Shown here: positions 32,191 through 40,528 of the stretch, one piece after another
Layout: every line of letters starts with the position of its first letter
Position numbering within the stretch: the stretch's first letter is position 1
Source: Paludibacteraceae bacterium
GTDB taxonomy: Bacteria > Bacteroidota > Bacteroidia > Bacteroidales > Paludibacteraceae
DNA length: 47,608 nucleotides
Direction of reading: 5' to 3'
NCBI GenBank assembly: GCA_905234835.1
Contig: CAJOIZ010000014.1
Coordinates: 1-47,608 of the forward strand
Notes under the pieces: model-generated
Told to the model about the DNA's origin: nothing
Databases searched by the model: none
What the model saw: the letters and a program-made list of their open reading frames with translations, nothing else
Position numbers and translations under genes: made by a program

Positions 32191-34281
32191 TTAGCGGGAG
32201 GCGAAATGGAAAGGCAAGGAGAGAGAAAGGACAATGTTCCTGCCGGGTTCGGGAATACCTACCTGACGATAGAAACTCAAGTGGTTAAGATACTTGGTGT
32301 CAAGCAGGTTCTCCGCCCTGAGCGTGAGACTACCCGTGCGTGACGCCAAGGGGAAGTTCCAGACGATATGCGCATGGAGTAACGCCACACCGGGCGTGGT
32401 CTGCTCACCCTGCGCCACACGGTTCCGGGGAGCGACCAACTGAGTCTCCAACCCTACCTCCAACGGCAACAAGGGCGTCCACTCCAAGCCAATCCTTGCC
32501 GACGCAGGAGGAGAGAAAGGCGTTGCGGTACGGGCAGTGAGATTGCAGGTATAGACATACTCGGCATTGGCGTAGATATCCAACGCCTGACATGCCGTAT
32601 AACCCTGCACCACCCTTCCACGCAGGCTCACTTCACTACCGGCAAAGAGCGCCGGCGCCTCGGCATACCGGTAAATGAGGTCGTCCTCATCCAACGGCGA
32701 AGCAATGCCCGAGTTCTGGATATAGATGTAGTTGGTGAACCACGTCAGGAACGGCGAGACAGTCAGCGTGAACCGGTCCAACGAGAGATTGTACTCCATA
32801 TCCGCCTGCCAGCCCTTCTCGGAGTGTAGGTCAGGATTGCCCTGCTCATGGCGAAAGGCACCATGATGGACCCCGTCCGCCGTCATCTCAATAGCCGTCG
32901 GGAGACGGAAAGAGCGACCAATATGCGCCTTGAGAGCGTTGCGACGGTCGGGCGTGTAATGGATGCCAACACCTCCACTGCCATTGCCCAACAAGCGCCG
33001 GATATCCGCCGTAGCCAGCCACCCCACATCCGCACGCACACCCGCCGTGAACAGCAACGACGAAGAGAGATTCCACTCGGACATCCAGTAGAGTCCCGCT
33101 GTGGTGCGCTGATAATCAGGCAAGAGGAAAGCATATCCGCCGGAACGGTTATGCTGGTACTGGGCATCCAGACCCGCCTGCTGACGGAAAGCGTCGGTAT
33201 GGTACATCTTCCACGCAGCCGCCAAAGACGCCGTGTGGAGCTGCAAGTCCAACTCAAGGTCCGATGTTGAGACAGGCGGCAGAACCGAGTGGTCGTGGGT
33301 GTGGAAGTGCGCCTCCTCCTGCCGGTGGTTGCGCTGATAAGCGGCATTAACGGTGACGGTCTGACGCGGCAAAGTCCACTTCTGATTGAGCCATGCCTTG
33401 ATATGGCAGACATGATTGCGGGGCAAGTCAATGTTCCAGAGATTGCCATCGGGCATCACCGCCGCCACATCGGGTTCGCCATGGGTGCCCGGGAAGAAAC
33501 CCGCCTTCTGCTGCACGAAACTGACACCTGCATCCAAGCGACACAACCGTCCCGTATAAGCGACATCGGCAATGGCATCGCGCTCCATGCCCGCCGTGTT
33601 CTTGAGCCTGCGCCCAACGACAGGCATACGGCACGAGAGATACGTAACGGTATCCACAGGAACGGCATAGTCGGCATAATGCTGCTCGGAATAACGCAGC
33701 CGCCAAGCAAAACGGTCAAGGCGCATACCAACCATAGCCGATGCAGCCGCCGCGTAATTGACGGACTTGCCCAACATATCAACCGCACCATAGACACACC
33801 TGCCCTCGTGCAAGACAGGCGGCTCAATCACCACGACACCGCCCATGGCATCGCTGCCGTAGATAAGGGAAGCCGGCCCCTTGATGATATGAATAGGGTC
33901 GGTCCGGAACGGGTCAATCTCCAGCCCGTGGTCGCCACCCCACTGCTGCGCCTCGTGCTTGATGCCGTTGTCCACCACGGCAATGCGGTTGAACCCCATG
34001 CCACGGATAACCGGCTTAGCCGCACCCGCACCAATAGTCATAGCCTGCACACCGGGAAGATTCTCCAACATACCCGCCAACGTCTGCCCACGATGCAACT
34101 GCACCAGACCGGAATCAATAAGCAGAACCGTCTGCGAGTGAATGGCATTGGAGGGATGATGAGCCGCCGCCACCACATCCACCTCGTCCAAGCGTAACAA
34201 CACACTATCAACGACTTGGGCAAACGAACAGAGCGGCAGACATACAGCGAATAGGAACAATAGACATGCGGATTTCTTCAT
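32191..34281 (-). CDS. TonB-dependent receptor, ZnuD-like
   Basis: 696 residues from MKKSACLLFLFAVCLPLCSFAQ (signal peptide). The plug (30-155) has LDEVDVVAA, LENLPGVQ, KPVIRGMGFNRIAVVDNGIKHEAQQWGGDHGLEIDPF and KGPASLIYGSDAMGGVVV; the barrel ends in an aromatic-rich strand LSLSLPFHFASR. The QQWGxDHGxEID motif and a histidine-rich loop HFHTHDH (325-331) recall ZnuD zinc receptors of Neisseria and Acinetobacter, so metal (zinc) uptake across the outer membrane is my best guess; the family alone does not prove substrate. The ATG at 34281 gives a proper signal peptide and lies 34 bases after a promoter. No adjacent SusD-type gene, so it is not a glycan-uptake pair. Confidence 0.88.
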   Translation of the reverse strand: MKKSACLLFLFAVCLPLCSFAQVVDSVLLRLDEVDVVAAAHHPSNAIHSQTVLLIDSGLVQLHRGQTLAGMLENLPGVQAMTIGAGAAKPVIRGMGFNRIAVVDNGIKHEAQQWGGDHGLEIDPFRTDPIHIIKGPASLIYGSDAMGGVVVIEPPVLHEGRCVYGAVDMLGKSVNYAAAASAMVGMRLDRFAWRLRYSEQHYADYAVPVDTVTYLSCRMPVVGRRLKNTAGMERDAIADVAYTGRLCRLDAGVSFVQQKAGFFPGTHGEPDVAAVMPDGNLWNIDLPRNHVCHIKAWLNQKWTLPRQTVTVNAAYQRNHRQEEAHFHTHDHSVLPPVSTSDLELDLQLHTASLAAAWKMYHTDAFRQQAGLDAQYQHNRSGGYAFLLPDYQRTTAGLYWMSEWNLSSSLLFTAGVRADVGWLATADIRRLLGNGSGGVGIHYTPDRRNALKAHIGRSFRLPTAIEMTADGVHHGAFRHEQGNPDLHSEKGWQADMEYNLSLDRFTLTVSPFLTWFTNYIYIQNSGIASPLDEDDLIYRYAEAPALFAGSEVSLRGRVVQGYTACQALDIYANAEYVYTCNLTARTATPFSPPASARIGLEWTPLLPLEVGLETQLVAPRNRVAQGEQTTPGVALLHAHIVWNFPLASRTGSLTLRAENLLDTKYLNHLSFYRQVGIPEPGRNIVLSLSLPFHFASR

Positions 34282-34314
34282 ACAACAACAAGAGTGTCTA
34301 TACTTACAAACGCG

Positions 34315-34343
34315 CAAAGATACGATACATTTTGCGAAACAAA
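34315..34343 (-). promoter_or_regulatory. Promoter of the TonB receptor gene
   Basis: On the minus strand TTTG (34340-34343), 17 bases, then TATCTTTG (34315-34322). It overlaps the divergent promoter of the glycosyltransferase gene, so the two may be mutually exclusive or share a regulator. No clear zinc-responsive (Zur/Fur-like) palindrome was recognised. Confidence 0.6.
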
Positions 34344-34361
34344 AAATAACCACTACTTTTG
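34331..34361 (+). promoter_or_regulatory. Promoter of the glycosyltransferase pair
   Basis: TTTG (34331-34334), 19 bases, TACTTTTG (34354-34361): near-ideal. With initiation around 34368 the upstream ATG at 34294 cannot be used, which fixes the downstream GTG at 34375 as the start and gives an almost leaderless mRNA. Confidence 0.7.
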
Positions 34362-34374
34362 CGGCGTACTAACC

Positions 34375-35490
34375 GTGAAAACCGTGGCACGTATCCTCAT
34401 ATTAACCGACCCGATAGGCAAACCGTCGTATGCCCCGCGGTTGCGATATCTGTGTGACTATCTCGCCAAACAGGGATACGACCTGGCCGTCTATACGGAG
34501 CAGATAGAGGACACACTGCCCTTCGAGCACACCTACCCTATTAACTATTGGCGCATATACCGCAACAGTCGGGACTGGGCGGTGAAGTCGCTATGGTCGC
34601 TGCTGACGGACTGGCGCAACCGGCAGTTCACGCAACGGGTACGGCAAGGCATTGCTGACCAGCAGTTTGACCTGATCTTCTGCACCACGTTCTCCACGTT
34701 CCCCCTGCCGACCGCCGCTGCGCTTGCCAACGAACGGCATATCCCGTGGATAGCCGACATACGCGACGTGGACGAGCAGATAGCCGGTGCACAGTACCAA
34801 AGCCACCGGCAATGGTTCCTGCGGCCGTTCCGGCAGTGGTACAGCCGTCAGAACATACGCCGCCGTGACCGCACCCTGCAGACCGCCAACGCCGTCATCA
34901 CCGTTTCGCCGTGGCACGTGCAGTTCCTCGAGAAGATAACTCCCGCACCCGTGACGCTGATTTACAACGGCTTCGCGCCGGAGACATACCGGTTCGAGGC
35001 AGTTCAGTCGTCCGAGTTCATCATATCCTACATAGGCCGTCTGTACGACTTCCAGCAGGAAGCGGCACAGTGCATCCGCAAAGCAGTGGACGAGTTGGGG
35101 CTGCCGGATGTGCAGCTGCGGTTCATCCATTCGGGACTGACCAACGCACAAGTAGCACAGGAAATAAACCGCTCGTCTATCATGCTGGTTCTCACGTCCG
35201 AAAAGACACACGGGATGATGACCACCAAGTTCTACGAAGCGCTCGGATGCGAGAAGCCTGTGCTGTGCATCCCCTCCGACCACGGCGCACTGGCAGACAC
35301 CATAAGCGAGACCAACGCAGGCATAGCCAGCGGCAACAGCGAACAAATCAAACTGTTCATCCGCTCCCGCTACGAGGAGTGGAAAAGGAACGGCTATACG
35401 CATCAGAACGTCATCAACAAGAACCGCTTTTCCCGCCTGACCGAGGCGCATCAGTTTGAAGACTGTATCCGTCATAGTGCCGGTTTATAA
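34375..35490 (+). CDS. Glycosyltransferase, family 4-like
   Basis: 371 residues with a GTG start. A GT-B layout is visible: an N-terminal Rossmann part (VARILILTDPIGKPSYAPRLRYLCDYLAKQGYDLAVYT, IPWIADIRDVDEQI) and a C-terminal part starting VTLIYNGFAPETYRFE, then FIISYIGRLYDFQQ and FYEALGCEKPVLCIPSDHG, with the donor-binding E of the EALGC motif. Such enzymes add sugars in cell-surface polysaccharide synthesis in the cytosol or at the inner membrane; sugar and acceptor are unknown. It overlaps the next glycosyltransferase gene by 35 bases. Confidence 0.88.
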   Translation: MKTVARILILTDPIGKPSYAPRLRYLCDYLAKQGYDLAVYTEQIEDTLPFEHTYPINYWRIYRNSRDWAVKSLWSLLTDWRNRQFTQRVRQGIADQQFDLIFCTTFSTFPLPTAAALANERHIPWIADIRDVDEQIAGAQYQSHRQWFLRPFRQWYSRQNIRRRDRTLQTANAVITVSPWHVQFLEKITPAPVTLIYNGFAPETYRFEAVQSSEFIISYIGRLYDFQQEAAQCIRKAVDELGLPDVQLRFIHSGLTNAQVAQEINRSSIMLVLTSEKTHGMMTTKFYEALGCEKPVLCIPSDHGALADTISETNAGIASGNSEQIKLFIRSRYEEWKRNGYTHQNVINKNRFSRLTEAHQFEDCIRHSAGL

Positions 35491-36163
35491 CGTTGCGCCC
35501 GCACTGCTGCAACGTTGTCTGCGCTCGATAGAGACGCAGACATATACTCCGTTGCAACTCATAGTAGCCGACGACGGTTCGGACACGCCTGTTGCAGATG
35601 CCATCCGTATGCCGCACCGCGGTCTCGCCGCCACACGCAATGAGGCACTGACGTATGCCACAGGCGAGTACGTGATGTTCGTGGACGCAGACGACTACCT
35701 GCTGCCGGACTGCATCGAGAGGGCTGTGAAAGAGATAGGAGACAGAGATATATTGCAGTTCGGGATGCAGCGGGTGACAACCGATGGCGATAGAATAGGA
35801 CTGCTGATTCCGCACAGTTTTTACCGCCTGACATCCGCCTGCGGACGGCTGTACAGAAGGCAATGGCTGACGGACAATCCGATACGGTTTGAAGAGAAAA
35901 GATACTATGAGGACGTGTATTTCTCGGTGCGTATGTGGCAGTTGCACCCGCGGCACAAGGTCATACGCTATGCGGGCTACTGCTATACGGTCAATCCAGC
36001 ATCCATAACGGCGACGGTGCATGAGAAAGACAAGGAGGCGCTGTGCGAATGGCTGAGACACCAAGTGAGAGACGCCAAGACAATAGCGAACAAGGCGATA
36101 GCGGCATACACGCTGATGAGAGTACAGGCGCACTTTTGGAAAGAGAGAAGAAAGAGTAATTGA
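35456..36163 (+). CDS. Glycosyltransferase, family 2
   Basis: 235 residues beginning KTVSVIVPVYNVAPALLQRCLRSIETQTY, with the nucleotide-binding VADDGSD, the metal-binding MFVDADDY (DxD) and YYEDVYFSVRMW as the acceptor-side ED motif: a GT-A fold family 2 enzyme. The only start compatible with the N-terminal strand is TTG at 35456, inside the previous gene, so translation is probably coupled to it. It is somewhat short (~235 against ~300), lacking a long C-terminal extension. Likely works with the upstream glycosyltransferase on the same glycan. Confidence 0.88.
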   Translation: MKTVSVIVPVYNVAPALLQRCLRSIETQTYTPLQLIVADDGSDTPVADAIRMPHRGLAATRNEALTYATGEYVMFVDADDYLLPDCIERAVKEIGDRDILQFGMQRVTTDGDRIGLLIPHSFYRLTSACGRLYRRQWLTDNPIRFEEKRYYEDVYFSVRMWQLHPRHKVIRYAGYCYTVNPASITATVHEKDKEALCEWLRHQVRDAKTIANKAIAAYTLMRVQAHFWKERRKSN

Positions 36164-36181
36164 CTTAACAACTATAACACT

Positions 36182-37840
36182 ATGTACAACTTTACCTTCA
36201 CCACCATCGGTGGTAACACCCGCGTGCATATAGCCACGGGAGAAGACATCCGCCATTTGGGCGAATTAGACGAGAAGATGTGGACGGTGCTGTCATGCCC
36301 GACTACAGGTCTGGAAATCAGCAATGAATCACTCCGTATCATTGACACGGACAACGACGGACAGATCCGCCTTGACGAGGTGGTCAGCGCCGCCAATCGG
36401 CTGTGCGGCATCGTCAGAAACCCGGACATCCTGCTGGAAGAGACAGACGTGATGAACATTGCCGACTTCAACGAGGAGAACGCCGAGGCAAAGCAGATGG
36501 CAGACATCGCTAAAGAGGTGGTTGGCGACAACGCGACGGTTGCCCTCGCACAAGTCCAAGCCGCCGTTGCCGCGATTGCCGTTGAGCAGCAGCCTATGCC
36601 GGAAGCGCCCTACCCTGCCGACCAGATTGCCGCCGTTCATGAGAACGAAGCCGCCTATAACGCTTGGTTCCGTGCCGCCGAACTGGAGAAATTAGGACTT
36701 GCCACCGCCGACCCGGAGCAGAAACCCAAGATAGAAGAAAAAGACTGGCGCGAGATGACTGCCGCTATCGCCGCATACGAAGCCAAGACAGCAGAGATAA
36801 CCGCTGCCAACCAAGCCGCTGTGGATGCCGCCACAGGCAAGTACCAGCCGCTCATCCAACTGCTGCTCCTCAAACGCGACTTCTATACGCTGCTCAAGAA
36901 CTATGTGTCGTTCCAGGACTTCTACAACCGCGAGCGCAGAGCCGATTTTCAGGCGGGCCGATTAGTGATTGACCAGCGCGCCTGCGAACTGTGCGTACGC
37001 GTAGCCGACGCCGCCAAGATGGCTGCCGAAGCCGCCCAGTCGGGTATGTACCTGCTCTTCTGCGACTGCATCAACAAGACACAAGGCAAGAAGATGTCCA
37101 TCGTGGCTGCAATGACCCAAGGGGACATACATAATCTGACCGTGGGCAAGAACGCCATCTTCTACGACCGCAACGGACTGGATTACGATGCCGTTGTCAC
37201 GAAGATTATCGACAATCCCATCTCCATCCGTCAGGCGTTCTGGACCCCATACCGTAAGTTTGCCGAATGGGTCAGCGGACTGATTAACAAGTCTGTAGCC
37301 GAGAAAGAAGCCAACAGTATCGAGACACTGAAGAGCGATGCCACCGTGGCAACAGAGAAAGCCAAGACAGAAGCCGCCGAACCGGACAAAGCCCCGCAGA
37401 AGACACCGTTTGACATCGCCAAGTTCGCCGGTATCTTCGCTGCCATCGGTATGGCTATCGGCTACTTGGGCGCGTTCTGCACATCGGTGGTATCGGGTAT
37501 CGCCATGCTCAAGTGGTGGCAGTTCGTTCTGGTCATCCTCGGTATCATGCTCTGCATATCCGGTCCGTCGATGCTGATAGCTTACTTCAAACTGCGCCGC
37601 CGCAACCTCGCGCCCGTTCTCAACGCCAACGGCTGGGCGATTAACGCGGAAGCCATCATCAACCTGCCGTTCGGTGCGACGCTGACGACTCGTGCGAAGT
37701 ATCCGATTGTAAAAACGAAAGACCCGTTCGCTCAGAACACCACGCCCACATGGGCAAAGTGGCTCATCGCCATCGCATGCCTGATTGTGATTGCTGGTAT
37801 ACTCTGGCTGATTGGCGGTCTGACGTGGTTGGGGCTGTAA
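36182..37840 (+). CDS. EF-hand membrane protein of unknown function
   Basis: 552 residues, not recognised as a named family. A canonical EF-hand calcium loop is at residues 55-66 (DTDNDGQIRLDE: D at 1, 3, 5, G at 6, I at 8, E at 12). A long Ala/Glu-rich helical region follows (100-240) and a domain with LLLLKRDFYTLLKNYVSFQDFYNRERRADFQ. About three membrane helices lie near the C-terminus (from ~410 to ~460 and ~525-552). There is no signal peptide, so the EF-hand part is probably cytoplasmic. It starts 18 bases after the glycosyltransferase stop. A calcium-responsive membrane function is inference. Confidence 0.7.
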   Translation: MYNFTFTTIGGNTRVHIATGEDIRHLGELDEKMWTVLSCPTTGLEISNESLRIIDTDNDGQIRLDEVVSAANRLCGIVRNPDILLEETDVMNIADFNEENAEAKQMADIAKEVVGDNATVALAQVQAAVAAIAVEQQPMPEAPYPADQIAAVHENEAAYNAWFRAAELEKLGLATADPEQKPKIEEKDWREMTAAIAAYEAKTAEITAANQAAVDAATGKYQPLIQLLLLKRDFYTLLKNYVSFQDFYNRERRADFQAGRLVIDQRACELCVRVADAAKMAAEAAQSGMYLLFCDCINKTQGKKMSIVAAMTQGDIHNLTVGKNAIFYDRNGLDYDAVVTKIIDNPISIRQAFWTPYRKFAEWVSGLINKSVAEKEANSIETLKSDATVATEKAKTEAAEPDKAPQKTPFDIAKFAGIFAAIGMAIGYLGAFCTSVVSGIAMLKWWQFVLVILGIMLCISGPSMLIAYFKLRRRNLAPVLNANGWAINAEAIINLPFGATLTTRAKYPIVKTKDPFAQNTTPTWAKWLIAIACLIVIAGILWLIGGLTWLGL

Positions 37841-37903
37841 TCTTTTATCCCGAATCGGTCACTTGCAATTTGCAACCATTATCGACTCATTTCCGAACGA
37901 TTT

Positions 37904-37936
37904 AGCGACCTAACAGCGACCTAGCAGCGACCTAAA
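37904..37936. repeat. 11-bp tandem repeat, three copies (AGCGACCTAAC type)
   Basis: AGCGACCTAAC, AGCGACCTAGC, AGCGACCTAAA at 37904, 37915 and 37926, exactly 11 bp apart, between the convergent EF-hand and rlmH genes. The rest of 37841-38058 is AT-rich; I see no convincing terminator in it. Confidence 0.9.
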
Positions 37937-38058
37937 AGTTACAATCAACTAAAATTCAGTTAATTACAGCCACCTACCTCAAAATACCCTTTATCACCTT
38001 TATAAAGCGCTATAATTCAGCTATATACAAAGGCATCTTTCTAACGGACGATTGGGGG

Positions 38059-38550
38059 TTATTCGTGATGGTACTTTTCGCCGCGAAGAATGGTCATGGC
38101 GCGATAGAGCTGCTCTACAAACAGGAGTCTGATCATCTGATGGGAGAAAGTCATACGGCTTAACGACAATAGTCCGTCAGCGCGGTCATACACATCTTGT
38201 GAAAAACCGTACGGTCCGCCTACCACGAACACCAAGTCGCGGGAGGCGGACTGCTTCTTTTCCATCCACCGCGCAAACTCCATACTGCGCCACTCCTGAC
38301 CGCGTTCGTCCAATAGGATGACCTCCTGCCGGTCGTTGCGTCTGCCGCCGGTTCCGTCAATGGCACGGAGAATCATCTCCCCCTCCGTCTGTTTCTGCTG
38401 GTCGGTAGTGAGGTTGCGGGCATTGCGCAGTTCGGGCAGAACCTTGACTTCCAAAGGCACGTAATGCCCTACTCTGCCGACGTAATCGGCAATCATCCGG
38501 TCAAGTTGCGGATCGGTGGTCTTTCCCACCAGAAGCAGTGTTATTTTCAT
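38059..38550 (-). CDS. rlmH: 23S rRNA (pseudouridine1915-N3)-methyltransferase
   Basis: RlmH methylates pseudouridine 1915 of 23S rRNA in the assembled ribosome, using SAM. The 163-residue protein starts MKITLLLVGKT, with LLDERGQEW in the middle and the SAM-binding SPOUT knot VFVVGGPYGFSQDVYDRA...LSLSRMTFSHQMIRLLFVEQLYRA and the C-terminal GEKYHHE. All are at their normal positions and length. The gene begins inside the end of the DUF2851 gene (50-base overlap), so translation is probably coupled. Confidence 0.96.
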   Translation of the reverse strand: MKITLLLVGKTTDPQLDRMIADYVGRVGHYVPLEVKVLPELRNARNLTTDQQKQTEGEMILRAIDGTGGRRNDRQEVILLDERGQEWRSMEFARWMEKKQSASRDLVFVVGGPYGFSQDVYDRADGLLSLSRMTFSHQMIRLLFVEQLYRAMTILRGEKYHHE

Positions 38551-39775
38551 AAGCGAGGAATATCTGGTAAGCCACTTCGCAGTTGATGCATTTCTCCTGC
38601 TGGCAATAAGTCATAAACAGATGAAGCAGTGCCTGTGTATCGGCAGCGTTCTCCACCCGCTGTCCGAGCATCTTCCACTGGCGGATGACACGGTTGTTCT
38701 CGGCGGGAATCCGCTCCAACAGCGCAATGGCCTGCTCCTGCTGGCGGTGGGCGTACTTCATCGGAACGACCACGTTGATAATAAGTATATCGACCGACTC
38801 TTTGCCCATACCCGCACCCGAAAACAGCCTGCGGAGGTCGTCAAGGTCGGTCAGGTCGAGGATTTGTGAGAGAAGGAAGTCCTGTTGGCAAAGAATCTGC
38901 GCGAACTGACGGATTCGCACCACGGGCTGGTTGGGCGGCCGCATCCGTGCCCGCTTCCAAACAGTCCCGTCAATGGGTGTGAGGTTGAACTTCGCCTGCA
39001 TAAAGCGGTATTCGCGCAGCCATGCGGCATCGTCCTCTTCACCGAGCAGTCCCGCCTGTCCGAGCAGCAAGGCTTCAATCTGCTGTATGTCGTTGCGGTG
39101 CTTGCGGATGACGGGCAGCGGCGTCGCCAGCGCGAGCATCTCCATAGGCACACCGTTGACATGGAAACCCATCTGATGGGCAAGCGTGATGTAGAGAGCC
39201 TGCTCCCAGTCGTTCTGGGACAGTTGGAGCACACGGTGAATGGATTCCGTTTTGCAGTGTAGCCGCATATTCAGCAGCGTCTGTTTCCATCCGGCGGTAA
39301 GGAGCAACGGCTCGGCAAGCAGTTGTCTGGCACACGGATGCGTGGCGGCAGGTGAGTCCATCTGCTTGGCTGCCTGTAGCATACGCGATATATAGTCTTC
39401 GGGCTGCGGATAGTTCAGTTCGAGCTGGAGGATGGGTTTGCCCGTTGTGGTGCAGACGGGTTTGTCTGCATGACGAACCACGTGTAGCAGGACGCTGTCG
39501 TAGGCTTTGTCCTCATTGTGGCGGTGGCGGTACCAGTCGCTGCTCTCCACGTGCATCTCCACATTGCCTGCCAGTTCGACGTATTCCTGCGGGAAAAGCG
39601 ATGGTTCATCGGAGCGGTTGTAGATACGCAACCTTACGTTAGTGAAATCGGGACCGGCGTGCAGGTTATGCTGACCTACAGACAGCACTTCCACCCGCCG
39701 TCCGTCGGTGGTCACCTGCGGATAAGGCATAAATAGCCTGCTCTGCCAAATATAATGGAGTAACGCTTCGGGCAT
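38501..39775 (-). CDS. DUF2851 family protein
   Basis: 424 residues from MPEALLHYIWQSRLF, the standard start of the DUF2851 family, which is widespread in Bacteroidota and of unknown function. Conserved pieces seen are VLSVGQHNLHAGPDFTNVRLRI, WAGNVEMHV-like VELAGNVEMHVESSDWYRHRHNEDKAYDSVLLHVV, and FWxAKFNL-like FMQAKFNLTPIDGTVWKRARMRPPNQPVVRIRQ. The last ~40 residues contain a cysteine pair (CQQEKCINCEVAYQI). The start at 39775 is chosen over an open extension of 94 codons that crosses the promoter. It overlaps rlmH by 50 bases. Confidence 0.92.
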   Translation of the reverse strand: MPEALLHYIWQSRLFMPYPQVTTDGRRVEVLSVGQHNLHAGPDFTNVRLRIYNRSDEPSLFPQEYVELAGNVEMHVESSDWYRHRHNEDKAYDSVLLHVVRHADKPVCTTTGKPILQLELNYPQPEDYISRMLQAAKQMDSPAATHPCARQLLAEPLLLTAGWKQTLLNMRLHCKTESIHRVLQLSQNDWEQALYITLAHQMGFHVNGVPMEMLALATPLPVIRKHRNDIQQIEALLLGQAGLLGEEDDAAWLREYRFMQAKFNLTPIDGTVWKRARMRPPNQPVVRIRQFAQILCQQDFLLSQILDLTDLDDLRRLFSGAGMGKESVDILIINVVVPMKYAHRQQEQAIALLERIPAENNRVIRQWKMLGQRVENAADTQALLHLFMTYCQQEKCINCEVAYQIFLAYENNTASGGKDHRSAT

Positions 39776-39796
39776 ACTATTCCGACAATTTGCCCG

Positions 39797-39804
39797 CAAA
39801 GGTA
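39797..39804 (-). promoter_or_regulatory. Promoter -7 element of the DUF2851-rlmH pair
   Basis: TACCTTTG on the minus strand, 21 bases upstream of the DUF2851 ATG; fits TAnnTTTG. Divergent from the rplM promoter ~110 bases away. Confidence 0.55.
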
Positions 39805-39917
39805 AGCGGATTCCGAAAAAGAACAAAACGACGAACACTTCATGCGCATTTTTATACACTCGGAAAGCAACGGTAAACACGGAAAAATGAAAAAAGACAC
39901 TAAAAAGTGAAAAAAGT

Positions 39918-39948
39918 TTTGACAGATAAGATATTTGCAGTAATTTTG
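39918..39948 (+). promoter_or_regulatory. Promoter of rplM-rpsI
   Basis: TTTG (39918-39921), 19 bases, TAATTTTG (39941-39948): a complete Bacteroidota promoter, leaving a leader of roughly 107 bases before the rplM ATG. Confidence 0.75.
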
Positions 39949-39954
39949 CGCGCT

Positions 39955-40061
39955 TTTTTGTGAACCAGTCACGCTGGGCGGTGTACGGAGCGGGCAGAAG
40001 AATAAGTCCCGCAGAGCCGTCAGAAAGATGTCCGTCGGCGTGGCGACTAAAGACCAATAAA
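39955..40061 (+). promoter_or_regulatory. Candidate L13 ribosomal-protein leader
   Basis: The rplM leader is unusually long and GC-rich compared with other leaders here. It can fold: GCGGG with CCCGC around a ~13-base loop, within a weaker outer pairing of ACGG with CCGT. An L13 autoregulatory leader has been described for Bacteroidia from comparative work, as I recall; whether this is that motif needs a covariance-model search. Autoregulation by free L13 would be the expected role. Confidence 0.45.
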
Positions 40062-40517
40062 ATGGATACATTATCTTACAAGACAGTGTCTGCCAACAAA
40101 GCAACTGCCCAAAAGGAATGGGTGGTGGTAGATGCCGAAGGCCAGATTCTCGGCCGCATGTGCACGAAGATTGCCAAACTTCTTCGCGGCAAGTACAAAC
40201 CCAACTTCACACCGAACGTGGACTGCGGTGACAACGTGATTGTTATCAACGCAGCGAAAGTCCGTATGACCGGTAACAAATGGACCGATCGTACCTATGT
40301 ACGTTACACTGGTTTCCCCGGAGGTCAGAGAGAGATGACTCCTGCCGAGTTGCTTGAAAAAGGTGCTGACAAACTGATTATGAAAGTGGTGAAAGGTATG
40401 CTCCCGAAGAACCGTCTCGGCAGCAAACTGCAGACCAATCTCCGCGTGTTTGCCGGTCCGGAGCACAATATGCAGGCACAACAACCCAAAACAATTGACA
40501 TTAACACACTTAAATAA
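40062..40517 (+). CDS. rplM: 50S ribosomal protein L13 (uL13)
   Basis: 151 residues with TAQKEWVVVDAEGQILGRMCTKIAKLLRGKYKPNFTPNVDCGDNVIVINA, the L13 core, then KVRMTGNKWTDRTYVRYTGFPGG and MLPKNRLGSKLQTNLRVFAGPEHNMQAQQP, the C-terminal signature. A large-subunit assembly protein. The ATG at 40062 gives the usual Bacteroidota N-terminus (MDTLSYKTVSANK); the frame is open further up only across the leader. rpsI follows after 11 bases, the conserved rplM-rpsI pair. Confidence 0.98.
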   Translation: MDTLSYKTVSANKATAQKEWVVVDAEGQILGRMCTKIAKLLRGKYKPNFTPNVDCGDNVIVINAAKVRMTGNKWTDRTYVRYTGFPGGQREMTPAELLEKGADKLIMKVVKGMLPKNRLGSKLQTNLRVFAGPEHNMQAQQPKTIDINTLK

Positions 40518-40528
40518 ACTTCAAGACT

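Noticed and set aside
37998..38007. Palindrome CTTTATAAAG as a regulatory site
   Set aside because: A short AT-rich palindrome in AT-rich DNA between convergent genes is expected by chance.
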